Shown: positions 44,686-53,176 of the stretch, one piece after another
How positions within the stretch are numbered: position 1 is the stretch's first letter
Layout: each line of letters starts with the position of its first letter
From: a virus
Length of the DNA stretch: 64,000 nucleotides
IMG/VR virus record: IMGVR_UViG_3300047557_001498
Location: 51,070 to 115,069 of that record
Strand: one strand, 5' to 3'
Notes under the pieces: model-generated
What the model saw: the letters and a program-made list of their open reading frames with translations, nothing else
What the model was told of the DNA's origin: nothing
Database searches by the model: none
Program-made: the position numbers and the translations under genes

Positions 44686-45651
44686 TTAATTGGAAATATA
44701 CCAATCAATAGTTGATTTAAGTCCATCTTCAAACTTTATTAAGGGTTTCCATCCCAATTCTTCTTTTGCTTTCGATGAATCTATCGCATATCGTCTATCG
44801 TGACCTAATCTATCTTTTACATATTCTATTTTAGCAGACCATTTATCCATGATAGATAAAATTTTTCTTACTAATTCACCGTTAGACCACTCATTATCTG
44901 ATCCAACATTGTAAACTTCACCATTTCTACCTCTTTCATATGCAAGCCAGACAGCTCTACAATGGTCATCAACGTGAATCCAGTCTCTAACATTGAGTCC
45001 ATCGCCGTATATTGGTAGTGATTCACCATTCAAGGCGTTTGTTATCATCAATGGTATCAATTTTTCCGTATGTTGTCTTGGTCCATAGTTGTTTGAACAT
45101 CTTGTTATCACTGCAGGTACATCATAAGTGTGATAATATGACCGAACAAAACAATCAGCAGACGCTTTTGCCGCTGAATAAGGAGAATTTGGTTGTAACG
45201 ATGTGTTTTCTGTGAATTTTTCATCGGAATCCAAATCCAAACTACCATAAACCTCGTCAGTAGACACTTGAACGAACTTTTTTAACTTTAAATCTCTTGC
45301 AACATTCAAAAGTGATACAGTTCCGACTATATTGGTGTCTATAAACGGTTTTCCATCGATTATTGACCTATCTACATGGGATTCTGCAGCAAAATTTATT
45401 ATTCCTTCCACTTCATGTGATTTACATATATCATGTACAAGTCTTGTGTTCTGAATTTCTGCATGGTAGAAGATATAATTTTCATCACCGTTGAATTTTT
45501 CAACATTTTTCGGATTTCCGGCATAAGTTAGTGCATCAACATTCACAATTCTAATATTAGAATTTGGTTTGTCCAACATCATGTGAATAAAGTTACTACC
45601 AATAAAACCGGAACCACCTGTTACCAGAATAGTTCTTTTTTGATTTGACAT
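44686..45651 (-). CDS. rmlB: dTDP-glucose 4,6-dehydratase
   Basis: 321 residues, an extended short-chain dehydrogenase of near-normal length (about 330-360). It converts dTDP-glucose to dTDP-4-keto-6-deoxyglucose. The NAD site TGGSGFIGSN is at 11-20, the active-site strand STDEVYGSL near 120 has the Asp-Glu pair typical of RmlB, and the catalytic Tyr-Lys is in YSAAKAS near 150. Substrate-site CSNNYGPRQ follows. ATG 45651 is chosen over the upstream in-frame TTG. No rmlA, C or D is in the window, so it may use host dTDP-glucose. It is an island between the tube and chaperone genes, bounded by hairpins upstream and a late-type motif downstream. Confidence 0.95.
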   Translation of the reverse strand: MSNQKRTILVTGGSGFIGSNFIHMMLDKPNSNIRIVNVDALTYAGNPKNVEKFNGDENYIFYHAEIQNTRLVHDICKSHEVEGIINFAAESHVDRSIIDGKPFIDTNIVGTVSLLNVARDLKLKKFVQVSTDEVYGSLDLDSDEKFTENTSLQPNSPYSAAKASADCFVRSYYHTYDVPAVITRCSNNYGPRQHTEKLIPLMITNALNGESLPIYGDGLNVRDWIHVDDHCRAVWLAYERGRNGEVYNVGSDNEWSNGELVRKILSIMDKWSAKIEYVKDRLGHDRRYAIDSSKAKEELGWKPLIKFEDGLKSTIDWYISN

Positions 45652-45662
45652 AAAAAACAAAA

Positions 45663-45700
45663 CCCTATATTCATTAACATTACTGCCAATAAATATAGGG
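45663..45700 (-). other. Hairpin with embedded promoter motif before rmlB
   Basis: Nine-base-pair stem (CCCTATATT/AATATAGGG) with a 20-base loop, followed on the coding strand by TTTTGTTTTTT up to the rmlB ATG. It looks like a weak terminator or leader attenuator; the promoter motif TATATTTATT lies in its left arm. Confidence 0.5.
45688..45697 (-). promoter_or_regulatory. Late-type promoter motif
   Basis: Coding strand TATATTTATT, 36 bases before the rmlB ATG at 45651. Confidence 0.45.
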
Positions 45701-45730
45701 ATCTTTTTCTAAAAATGAATTTTACATAAT

Positions 45731-45751
45731 AAAAATTACAATTTTTGTAAT
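45731..45751 (-). terminator. Short AT-rich terminator after gp19
   Basis: Seven-base-pair stem (ATTACAA/TTGTAAT) with a three-base loop, then TTTTTA on the coding strand, starting one base after the tube gene stop. The stem is weak but the layout is standard. Confidence 0.6.
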
Positions 45752-45752
45752 A

Positions 45753-46241
45753 TTAGTATTGTAGAATAGCATAATCGTAGGCGAGTGTGAGAGAAATCTC
45801 AACAAACGCATCGTTTGCCCAATCCATTTCACCAAATGTTGTTGCAGTGATGAATGCACCTTTCAATGTCCATTCTTCAACCTTATCACCAACAGGACCG
45901 AGTGTATGTAATGTAATATCCTTTTTGTAAAAATCAGAATAACCATCACGACCCGTTACAGATTCGTGTGAAAGACGTACCCACTCCATGACTGCCTGTG
46001 CACCCGATGGAACTACTGGGTCATATAGTTTAATTGTAACATCCTGCCATTCCCCTTTACCTTTCACTTTACGATATACGTTGATGTGGTCTAACTTAAT
46101 TGGGTTAAAGTTGATGTTCGGTCTTCCCGCACCCTTTACCAACCAAGCAGGTACACCTTCGATGTACATGATAAAGCGATTTTGTAGTTTAGGCTCGAAG
46201 GGGGTAAAAAATATCTCATTCGAGTTAATCAGTTCAGCCAT
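45753..46241 (-). CDS. gp19: Tail tube protein (gp19-like)
   Basis: 162 residues, matching T4 gp19 (163). The text MAELINSNEIFFTPFEPK, then RFIMYIEGVPAWLVKGAGRP, and the ending strand VEISLTLAYDYAILQY follow the known pattern of contractile-tail tube proteins. It polymerises as hexamer rings under the sheath. GGAGA site and late-type motif upstream; separated from the sheath gene by a terminator, so tube and sheath are transcribed as separate units. Confidence 0.93.
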   Translation of the reverse strand: MAELINSNEIFFTPFEPKLQNRFIMYIEGVPAWLVKGAGRPNINFNPIKLDHINVYRKVKGKGEWQDVTIKLYDPVVPSGAQAVMEWVRLSHESVTGRDGYSDFYKKDITLHTLGPVGDKVEEWTLKGAFITATTFGEMDWANDAFVEISLTLAYDYAILQY

Positions 46242-46268
46242 TTATGTCTCCAAAAAATTATCTTTTCA

Positions 46269-46278
46269 AATAAATATG
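46269..46278 (-). promoter_or_regulatory. Late-type promoter motif
   Basis: Coding strand CATATTTATT, 27 bases before the gp19 ATG at 46241 and ten bases downstream of the sheath terminator. Confidence 0.55.
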
Positions 46279-46287
46279 TTGATTATT

Positions 46288-46317
46288 AAAAAGTGGGGAG
46301 AGTGTTTCATCTCCCCA
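46288..46317 (-). terminator. Rho-independent terminator after gp18
   Basis: Eight-base-pair stem (TGGGGAGA/TCTCCCCA) with an eight-base loop, then CTTTTTA on the coding strand. Confidence 0.88.
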
Positions 46318-46327
46318 ATCACATCAA

Positions 46328-48766
46328 TTAAGCACCAGGAAACGCAGCACCAGTATTTTGAATATTAAAATCTAATACTATAAATTCAGCAGTCTTTGTT
46401 GGTTGTAAGAACAACTGTCCGTAAAGAATGTTTCTATCTATAATATCTGGTGTATTATTTGTTTCATCCATGATAACACGGAATGCAAACAAACCTTGAC
46501 GTTGTTGTATTGATTCAAGATACGGATTAACAATATTCAAGAATCTTGAACGAGTTTGTGTTGTATTTTGTTCAAACACAAGGTATCTTGTAGAAGATGC
46601 AATAAACTTCTTAGCAGCAATCAACAAACGGCGAACATTGATACGGTCAAGGGCAGATGGACGACCTTGAAGTGTCTTTTGTCCCCATACACAAACGCCT
46701 GTTGCAGGGAATGTTGCGATTGGATTAACACGACCTTCATACAATGTGTCTCTTTCTGTTTGTGTGAGTCTTGACCTAACTTCAATTACCTCTGTCAAAC
46801 CACCTCTGTTCAAACCAGCAGGAGCAAACCATTCAGCAGATACTCTATCTGTAAATGCGATTACACCAGGAAGAACTACGGATGGTGGAACCCATACCGG
46901 CTTGTTTCTATCAGTATCAAGTATCTTAACCCAAGGATAGTATGTTGCAGCGTAGTTAGTATCAAGTGTTTCTACTGAACCAACAATCGTTGAAATATTA
47001 TCATTTATCTCCGATGCATCCATTACATAAAATGCATCACCACGTTCTTCACAAACATTTTTTGCATATGTTGTGATTGATGGGTGTATTGAATGTAAAA
47101 CACCTGGAGTTACTACCATGTTAATATCAAATTCATCTGCATTTGAGATTGTATCTAATGCCTTCTTGTATGAAACATATCCATCTGCAGAAGTATTGGA
47201 AATATCAAATCCTTGTGTATTCGTATTCAGTATGTAAGTACCTGTTCTTTTTTGAAGATTTGGTTTATGTCCATCAAATCCTCCTTGGAATGGAACGATA
47301 AACTTACGAGTATCAAGTGATGTATTTGTTGTTAAATCAATTGATCCACTATAAGGATTTGCTGATGTTGGATAGTTTGCAAGCGCAGACTGTGTAAAAT
47401 CACCCAAATAGAAATCTGTATTCAAACCAACAGTTTGATTAGTTGAAACTGGTAAAGCTCTCAAATAATTAAAATTATCTGTTCCAGAGAAATCATAGTC
47501 AAATCCATAATAAACTCTCCTACTATATTCACCAGCAATAACTTGATCAGCAACATAAGTAGCTGCGGCTGGTTGTGAGAATCCATCAGGAATAGGTGAT
47601 TTCAAAGCACGGAAGCCGAACGGAACATAACTTGGAGTTATTGCACTATTTGCAACAGCTTCAGTTACTTCTACTCTGATGTACTTTGAACGATTTGCAT
47701 AATCACCATTTACTATAACTTTGCCTTCGTCTGTACTTGTTACATATCTATCACCAATAACTCTTGAAATAAATTTAGGTGAATTTGGATCTAGGTTACA
47801 TCTAAATGATTCAAATACGTTTGGTCTTAAATCATCGTCTTCTGTTGTAAATGGTGTTTGTGGTAATTTTGACTGATCAACAGCACGAATAATTACATCA
47901 AATTCACCATATTCAGAACCAGCGATTGAACCAGCTGGTTTAATATTTGCAATACCAACTTTTACTTCATAGTTTGAATGTACGCCATGTGATAATGTAT
48001 GGAATTTGAATAAGTCTTGTGCATTTCCACCGATTCTTTGTGAAGTAATCCATGGTGTTGATGCCTCCAAGTAGCTATCTGTAAAGTCCCATTCCTTATC
48101 AGCAGTTCCGATTTCAATTATTATATCTTCTATTTCGGAAGCATCTAATAAATTAGCAGCGTCATTTGAGAAACATACATAATTGTAAACAGCGTTTGTT
48201 CCATAAGGATTGTGGCCAAACAAATCACCAATAAAATCATCACTTTCAGGATCAACAGATGCACTAAAATATGTTCCGTTTTGATCAACAGCATTTGTAA
48301 ATGCATCTTGTGGTGTTTCAAATGAACCAGATAATGTTAGTACAAATGAACCAGCATCAAACTGTCCTACTGTTGATTCATCAAATAATGGTGTATCGTC
48401 ATTATGATTTACAACAAAAGTTGGATGTAACATCGATATAAGACGTTTACCGAATGAACCAGTGGCAACTACTGCCAAAGGATATTTTAGTGTATATCCA
48501 CCGGATCCAAGAACACGAACTATCGTTGCAGATCCAGCACTATTCAAATAACTTTTAGCAGTGTAGGGTAGATATGATTGTTCATAATTCCCACCAAATA
48601 TACGTAAAAAGTCGGAATACCCATTGACTACTGTTGGGACAAAAGCAGGTCCTTTCAGGGTTGGTCCAATAAGTGCAGCACCAATAGCACCGATTCCTTG
48701 TGGAAGGAATGACAGGTCTTTCTCGTAGGTAAACACTCCAGGACTTACAATTCTTTCGTTAGCCAC
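46328..48766 (-). CDS. gp18: Tail sheath protein (gp18-like)
   Basis: 812 residues, longer than T4 gp18 (659), with the extra length in a Ser/Thr/Asp-rich middle (about 130-420) that likely forms outer domains. The N-terminus ERIVSPGVFTYEKDLSFLPQG and the C-terminal portion (VNPIATFPATGVCVWGQKTL, then INVRRLLIAAKKFI and VIMDETNNTPD) are diagnostic of contractile sheath proteins. The start codon is GTG with a GGAGAA site. It contracts to drive the tube through the cell envelope. Confidence 0.95.
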   Translation of the reverse strand: MANERIVSPGVFTYEKDLSFLPQGIGAIGAALIGPTLKGPAFVPTVVNGYSDFLRIFGGNYEQSYLPYTAKSYLNSAGSATIVRVLGSGGYTLKYPLAVVATGSFGKRLISMLHPTFVVNHNDDTPLFDESTVGQFDAGSFVLTLSGSFETPQDAFTNAVDQNGTYFSASVDPESDDFIGDLFGHNPYGTNAVYNYVCFSNDAANLLDASEIEDIIIEIGTADKEWDFTDSYLEASTPWITSQRIGGNAQDLFKFHTLSHGVHSNYEVKVGIANIKPAGSIAGSEYGEFDVIIRAVDQSKLPQTPFTTEDDDLRPNVFESFRCNLDPNSPKFISRVIGDRYVTSTDEGKVIVNGDYANRSKYIRVEVTEAVANSAITPSYVPFGFRALKSPIPDGFSQPAAATYVADQVIAGEYSRRVYYGFDYDFSGTDNFNYLRALPVSTNQTVGLNTDFYLGDFTQSALANYPTSANPYSGSIDLTTNTSLDTRKFIVPFQGGFDGHKPNLQKRTGTYILNTNTQGFDISNTSADGYVSYKKALDTISNADEFDINMVVTPGVLHSIHPSITTYAKNVCEERGDAFYVMDASEINDNISTIVGSVETLDTNYAATYYPWVKILDTDRNKPVWVPPSVVLPGVIAFTDRVSAEWFAPAGLNRGGLTEVIEVRSRLTQTERDTLYEGRVNPIATFPATGVCVWGQKTLQGRPSALDRINVRRLLIAAKKFIASSTRYLVFEQNTTQTRSRFLNIVNPYLESIQQRQGLFAFRVIMDETNNTPDIIDRNILYGQLFLQPTKTAEFIVLDFNIQNTGAAFPGA

Positions 48767-48814
48767 TATTTTCTCCAGAAAATGATATAATCAAGACAAG
48801 TAAAATGTTAATTT

Positions 48815-49123
48815 TTAAACAGTTGGTGTAGGAACAAATTTATTTGCTTCCAAATCTAAAATACCATCACCATACTTTTCGTTCAATTCCTTAACTAAAT
48901 TCTGTTCTTCTGTTTGTAGTTTAATGTAATTATCCAACAAATTTTCCCTAAATTTTTCGAGCTCTGTTACTCTTTTTTTTGAAATATGCAATTCGATTTC
49001 TACTTGACCAATTTGTGCAGTCGTTGTTGCATATTTTGTTCGTAAACCTTTTACTCTTTCAATATCTTCATTAGAAACTTTCTTTTCTTCGTTATCTACT
49101 GGAGTATCTACTGTTTCAGACAT
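48815..49123 (-). CDS. Coiled-coil protein of unknown function, 102 aa
   Basis: An acidic start (SETVDTPVDNEEKK) is followed by one long helix with heptad-like Leu/Ile/Val spacing to about residue 85. ATG 49123 is chosen because a GAGG site lies seven bases upstream, inside a longer in-frame start. It lies between the neck and sheath genes, so a tail-assembly role is possible. Confidence 0.72.
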   Translation of the reverse strand: MSETVDTPVDNEEKKVSNEDIERVKGLRTKYATTTAQIGQVEIELHISKKRVTELEKFRENLLDNYIKLQTEEQNLVKELNEKYGDGILDLEANKFVPTPTV

Positions 49124-49161
49124 ATAAAACCTCATAATTTAGTAATAAAATTGATTACAAA

Positions 49162-49171
49162 TATAAATATG
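49162..49171 (-). promoter_or_regulatory. Late-type promoter motif
   Basis: Coding strand CATATTTATA, 38 bases before the ATG at 49123, leading into the coiled-coil and sheath genes. Confidence 0.55.
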
Positions 49172-49223
49172 TATTATTTTTTTGAGAATGTGGTTTTTAC
49201 AAAATAAAATATGATTATGCTAT

Positions 49224-50102
49224 TTATGGCATACGATTTTGTCTATTTTCTTCCGCCAAAATATCATTTATATCAGTAAATGTTTCTGCAACGAATTGTA
49301 TTTTATTCGGTGTTACTATACGGTTGGTTGATGCCTTATTTGCAATATCCTTTGGAACTAAATAACCATGAACTGTTAATTGAAAATTGGCACGAACTAA
49401 TCGGTCTTGACCAGTTGTGTTACTATCTTCCATAGTTAATGATTCTATATTTGTTGCAAATTTAAAAAAGTTTCTTTCACCGAATGACTGACCACCGTAA
49501 AAGATAAAACTTTCAACAACATAATTTAATTGTGTCTGATATTCACACCAAATAATAAAATCGTATGTAACATCAACATAATCGGGTACAGGAGTGGAGA
49601 AGTATTCATATGGTTTTTGTTTTTCATATTGAATACTGAATCTATTGTAGGGTGTTAATTGACTATATTGTTTTTTCATTATGTAGTTAATTTGATCGGT
49701 ATTAGCAACTTTGTTCCTACGCATTTCAGGAACAATGTTTATACCGGATCTACGAAACGTTATTAGTGGAGCAAGTGTTTTTCCTTTTTTATCTTTTAAG
49801 AAACCATCCTTTTGTATTGATGCCCACTTTTCTGCGTTTGCATATATCGTTGGGACGTTAATATATTCATCACCGTCTTCAACTTTTAATTCCATTTTTT
49901 GATCAATAAAAGATTTGACAGCAAAATCAATATCGTAAAGTGTTATGCCAAGACTTCTAACTTTATCTTTATCTCTACGAACTTGTGTATGTCTTGCTTG
50001 TCCTAAATCTATTCTAGGATTTGCTTGAGAGTTTTTATCATCTATAAAAGAATCTCTAGTTCTTTTTATAGGTGGTACTCTATATTTTATAGAATTTTTC
50101 AT
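49224..50102 (-). CDS. Neck/tail terminator protein (gp15-like position)
   Basis: 292 residues (T4 gp15 has 272). It is strand-rich, with a charged Arg/Lys N-terminus, and a PVPDYVDVTYDFIIWCEYQ segment near 170-190 followed by VVESFIFYGGQSFG and a strand EFQLTVHGYLVP-like ending. No motif is diagnostic by itself; the assignment rests on gene order gp13, gp14, gp15, sheath, and on size. It would cap the tail sheath and tube at the head end. ATG overlaps the previous stop (TAATG). Confidence 0.65.
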   Translation of the reverse strand: MKNSIKYRVPPIKRTRDSFIDDKNSQANPRIDLGQARHTQVRRDKDKVRSLGITLYDIDFAVKSFIDQKMELKVEDGDEYINVPTIYANAEKWASIQKDGFLKDKKGKTLAPLITFRRSGINIVPEMRRNKVANTDQINYIMKKQYSQLTPYNRFSIQYEKQKPYEYFSTPVPDYVDVTYDFIIWCEYQTQLNYVVESFIFYGGQSFGERNFFKFATNIESLTMEDSNTTGQDRLVRANFQLTVHGYLVPKDIANKASTNRIVTPNKIQFVAETFTDINDILAEENRQNRMP

Positions 50103-50641
50103 TATATGTTGCTCGGTAAATCATTTGTATCATTTATTACAGGAGGTCTAAATTCCTCAATGTGTATTCTTGAACGTCTTGTTAAGTGTGTTGTTGCTAT
50201 TATAGAAACATTGTGTCCCCATCTTTCTCCGGCAAAAGAGTAATCTGGATTCTTACCACCAAAATATTGAGTCTCTTGAATGCCGTCCACTTCCCACCAT
50301 TCACCATTATATTCTATAACGTCACCAACTTCAACGAGAATTTCTGCATCTTTTAGATATTCTCTAACAAAACCGAAACTACACGCCTGTGTATAGTCTT
50401 GACCAAATTCATTTCCTTCGTATGTCTGTGCTTGATAGTCTATAAGTGCAGATATTTTTATTGGACTATGATAAACTTTTTTATCAGATTCATTATACAA
50501 ATTTGTTTTTGTATTTTCTAATGATAATTTATAGATAGCAACTTCTGTATCTATAATGTCATTGATAAGTTCCATGTTGAACTTGTGAATAAGACCTGCA
50601 TCTCTACTTCCGTGAAATAATGGCATTTTATCATCCAACAT
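50102..50641 (-). CDS. Neck protein (gp14-like position)
   Basis: 179 residues, shorter than T4 gp14 (256). The middle has a small beta-barrel pattern (ILVEVGDVIEYNGEWWEVDG) followed by QETQYFGGKNPDYSFAG, familiar from marine T4-like neck proteins. It overlaps the gp13-like gene by 11 bases; ATG 50626, right after that gene's stop with GGATGAT upstream, is an alternative start. It would help close the head and join it to the tail. Confidence 0.7.
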   Translation of the reverse strand: MLDDKMPLFHGSRDAGLIHKFNMELINDIIDTEVAIYKLSLENTKTNLYNESDKKVYHSPIKISALIDYQAQTYEGNEFGQDYTQACSFGFVREYLKDAEILVEVGDVIEYNGEWWEVDGIQETQYFGGKNPDYSFAGERWGHNVSIIATTHLTRRSRIHIEEFRPPVINDTNDLPSNI

Positions 50642-51761
50642 AAATTAACAAAGGACTACCGACTAATGTTCCATTCAAAGCATCAACTTCAGCTTTCTTT
50701 GCCTCTAATAGTTTTGCACGTGTTGTTGTGTCAAGTATTTCACGTAGTTCTGCAACCAAAGCAGTTTTTTCTGCAGTAGCGGCAGATAAAAGGTCAGCTG
50801 CATTTAGTGTTGTTTCACCATTTGGGATAGGAATTGATCCATATTTACCACGAACATATCCAAGTGTTTCTTTTGCCAATGCCAAAGCATAACTGTATAC
50901 CCACGTTTTTCCAACTGAATTTATATTTCCATAATTCATAAAATCATAAGGAGCGTTTGAAAAATCAGAAACAGATCCCGTTGGATATTTTAATGGATTA
51001 TTCCTTTCTTCTTTTATGATATACTCTACCCACAATTTAAATTCTTTCACAGGAACTGGAAATATTCTCAATTTATTATTAAGCAATTCAAATGAATATG
51101 CCGATTTACGCATCATATCATTGAACTCAATCGCTTGAACACGAAGTAAATCCGCATACATAGGCATCAACGTAAAAGATACGCCGGTTGAATATGCACC
51201 AAATCCAAATGTATCTAACATTGCCTGATTACCCAAATATGGATCATAAAAACGCATTGCAGCCGGTAGTGGGTAATGGTGAACTCTTTTTATTTCTATT
51301 GAACCCGTTGGTGCGTGAATATCTCTAACCAAAGAATTTAAATCATAAGTCTGTTGTCCGTTCTGAATATCAATAGATGCACTATAAAAATTTACATTAC
51401 CGTTTGTAAATGTATCAACACCATATTCTGTTGCAATTTGTATAATACCGCCAAGATTTGGTGATATATTTCTTTGGGTAGCATTATTAGATGTTGGTGT
51501 TCCTATCAAACTTAAAAGATTTTGTTGTATATTAAATTGATTCACTTGATTGGAATATTCCGAAACTGCTTCTTCAAAACAAGCATAAAAATTTTCAGCT
51601 TGTAATTCCACATCAACGAGTGGATAACCCAATCTCTTTGCACACCAATTAGCAACATGATCCGCATCTAATTGAAACTGTGGATCTGCATCATATAAAC
51701 CGAATGGTGTACTTCCGGTTGTAAAGGTTGATGTACCAGGCCAAATTGGAATATCTGTCAT
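50631..51761 (-). CDS. Neck/head completion protein (gp13-like)
   Basis: 376 residues (T4 gp13 has 309). The segment WCAKRLGYPLVDVELQAENF near 40-60, leading to CFEEAVSEYSNQVN, is the typical start of head-tail connector proteins in this group. Mid-protein strands (YADLLRVQAIEFNDMMRKSA) and a Trp/Tyr helix (KTWVYSYALALAKETLG) follow. The C-terminal 60 residues form an Ala/Glu/Leu coiled coil. It starts one base before the phoH end, with a GAGAAG site. Confidence 0.8.
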   Translation of the reverse strand: MTDIPIWPGTSTFTTGSTPFGLYDADPQFQLDADHVANWCAKRLGYPLVDVELQAENFYACFEEAVSEYSNQVNQFNIQQNLLSLIGTPTSNNATQRNISPNLGGIIQIATEYGVDTFTNGNVNFYSASIDIQNGQQTYDLNSLVRDIHAPTGSIEIKRVHHYPLPAAMRFYDPYLGNQAMLDTFGFGAYSTGVSFTLMPMYADLLRVQAIEFNDMMRKSAYSFELLNNKLRIFPVPVKEFKLWVEYIIKEERNNPLKYPTGSVSDFSNAPYDFMNYGNINSVGKTWVYSYALALAKETLGYVRGKYGSIPIPNGETTLNAADLLSAATAEKTALVAELREILDTTTRAKLLEAKKAEVDALNGTLVGSPLLIYVG

Positions 51762-52493
51762 TTACTTCTCTGTTTTATTATCATCAAAATATTTTAATAT
51801 ACTATCTACAATAGGATGACGGTGGTTTGTTTTTAGTTCATAAACACCCAATCCATGTATTTTATCTTTCATATCAAATAAATATGGTAATCCAGAATCT
51901 TTTTTCTGTTTCAAATCTATCTGACCAGCATCGCCTGTCAATATCATTTTTGAATTAACACCCAAACGAGATAAAACCATTTCCATTTGTGTTTTAGTTA
52001 CGTTTTGTGATTCATCTACAATCACACAAGCATTAACAAATGTTCTACCACGAAGAAAACTTATAGGAGCAATTTCAATCTTTTCTTCTTGTGTAAGTTT
52101 TTCAATCTTTTCCTTACTATACAACATATGCATATTTGCTTGAATTGGTGATAACCAAGGATCCATCTTTTCTTTTATATTTCCTGGAAGAAATCCCAAG
52201 TCTTCATTTGATACAGTCGGTCTTGTAATTATTATTCTATCTACCTCACGATAAAAAAGGTATTCTAAAGCAATTTGAGTTGCTAATAGAGTTTTACCAG
52301 AACCAGCTTTACCTAAAAAAACAGAAACCGTATCTTGTAATGCCTGTGACTTTACTGATTTTTGTTCTTCGTTTAATGATAACTGAAATTGTATTTTATT
52401 TTTTATTGTTTTTCTTCCTTTTTTTATACCGTCTAATTCAAATCCATTTACATCGTTTTTATTTATTTCATTTGAGTCGTTATCGAGTGTCAT
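51762..52493 (-). CDS. phoH: PhoH-like ATPase
   Basis: 243 residues. Walker A GKAGSGKT near 60-67, then IIITRPTVSNEDLGFLPG, Walker B VNACVIVDESQN near 153-164, sensor SKMILTGDAGQIDL, and the C-terminal TNHRHPIV arginine region all match the PhoH family. It is widespread in marine phages; the biochemical role (ATPase, possibly RNA-linked helicase/RNase activity as in PhoH2) is not settled. Placement in the structural block between capsid and neck genes suggests late expression. AGGAG site present. Confidence 0.93.
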   Translation of the reverse strand: MTLDNDSNEINKNDVNGFELDGIKKGRKTIKNKIQFQLSLNEEQKSVKSQALQDTVSVFLGKAGSGKTLLATQIALEYLFYREVDRIIITRPTVSNEDLGFLPGNIKEKMDPWLSPIQANMHMLYSKEKIEKLTQEEKIEIAPISFLRGRTFVNACVIVDESQNVTKTQMEMVLSRLGVNSKMILTGDAGQIDLKQKKDSGLPYLFDMKDKIHGLGVYELKTNHRHPIVDSILKYFDDNKTEK

Positions 52494-52501
52494 ATAAACT
52501 C

Positions 52502-53101
52502 CTACAATAGTTTTGATAGTGTTTCGCTTATTGTTTTAACATCTTCTTGAACTGTTACTATTATTTCATTAAAGTTTTCAGAAGTATGAGTCCATTCAAA
52601 TCCAATAATACCAATCAATTCTTGTGATTTTTTTATTGGATATACCGTTGCAGATTTGGTTCCTCTTTGTGTGAAAAATGCTCTTGTTATTAAATCTGAT
52701 ATTTCATCTACGATTGGATAAACTGCCTTATGTTTTGATACATCTTCAACAAAATTTGAATACAACGACATCGGTAAATTTTGATATTGAATAAATTCTG
52801 TACTAACACCTTCTTCAAGTGATTCAAATGAAGTAGAAAGTTTATTCATAGATTTACCGGTTTGATATTTTCCACCGTTGTGACGTTGTAATATAAAAAC
52901 TCTCTGACAAGAGTATTCTTCTAGCAGTTGATCGAGGATGGTTTGTATGAGTTTGGAATTTGATATTTCTCTTTCAATTTTTCTTTGTTTGTATTCACCG
53001 TACTTATACTTTAAATACCAGGACAAAAATACACCCAAAAGAGTCGCCAAACTAGACACTCCAAGTTTAATGATGTCAGTATAATTTATCAAGTTTTCCA
53101 T
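52502..53101 (-). CDS. Membrane-anchored GAF-like sensor protein
   Basis: 199 residues. One transmembrane helix (about 10-32, LGVSSLATLLGVFLSWYL) is followed by a basic juxtamembrane stretch and a cytoplasmic domain with GAF-like features: CQRVFILQRHNGG, a long variable loop, VYPIVDEISDLI, then SATVYPIKKSQELIGIIGFEW. GAF domains bind small molecules or cyclic nucleotides and sense signals. No output domain (kinase, cyclase) is attached. It lies between phoH and a hydrophobic protein, in the head gene region. Confidence 0.68.
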   Translation of the reverse strand: MENLINYTDIIKLGVSSLATLLGVFLSWYLKYKYGEYKQRKIEREISNSKLIQTILDQLLEEYSCQRVFILQRHNGGKYQTGKSMNKLSTSFESLEEGVSTEFIQYQNLPMSLYSNFVEDVSKHKAVYPIVDEISDLITRAFFTQRGTKSATVYPIKKSQELIGIIGFEWTHTSENFNEIIVTVQEDVKTISETLSKLL

Positions 53102-53125
53102 TTGTAATAAATAGCAATTATGAAA

Positions 53126-53153
53126 TAAAAAAGGGTGACGAATATCACCCTTT
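53126..53153 (-). terminator. Rho-independent terminator
   Basis: Nine-base-pair stem (AAAGGGTGA/TCACCCTTT), six-base loop, then TTTTTTA on the coding strand. It ends the transcript of the gene at 53177-53866. Confidence 0.88.
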
Positions 53154-53176
53154 ATGTAAAAATATTTTTGTAGATT

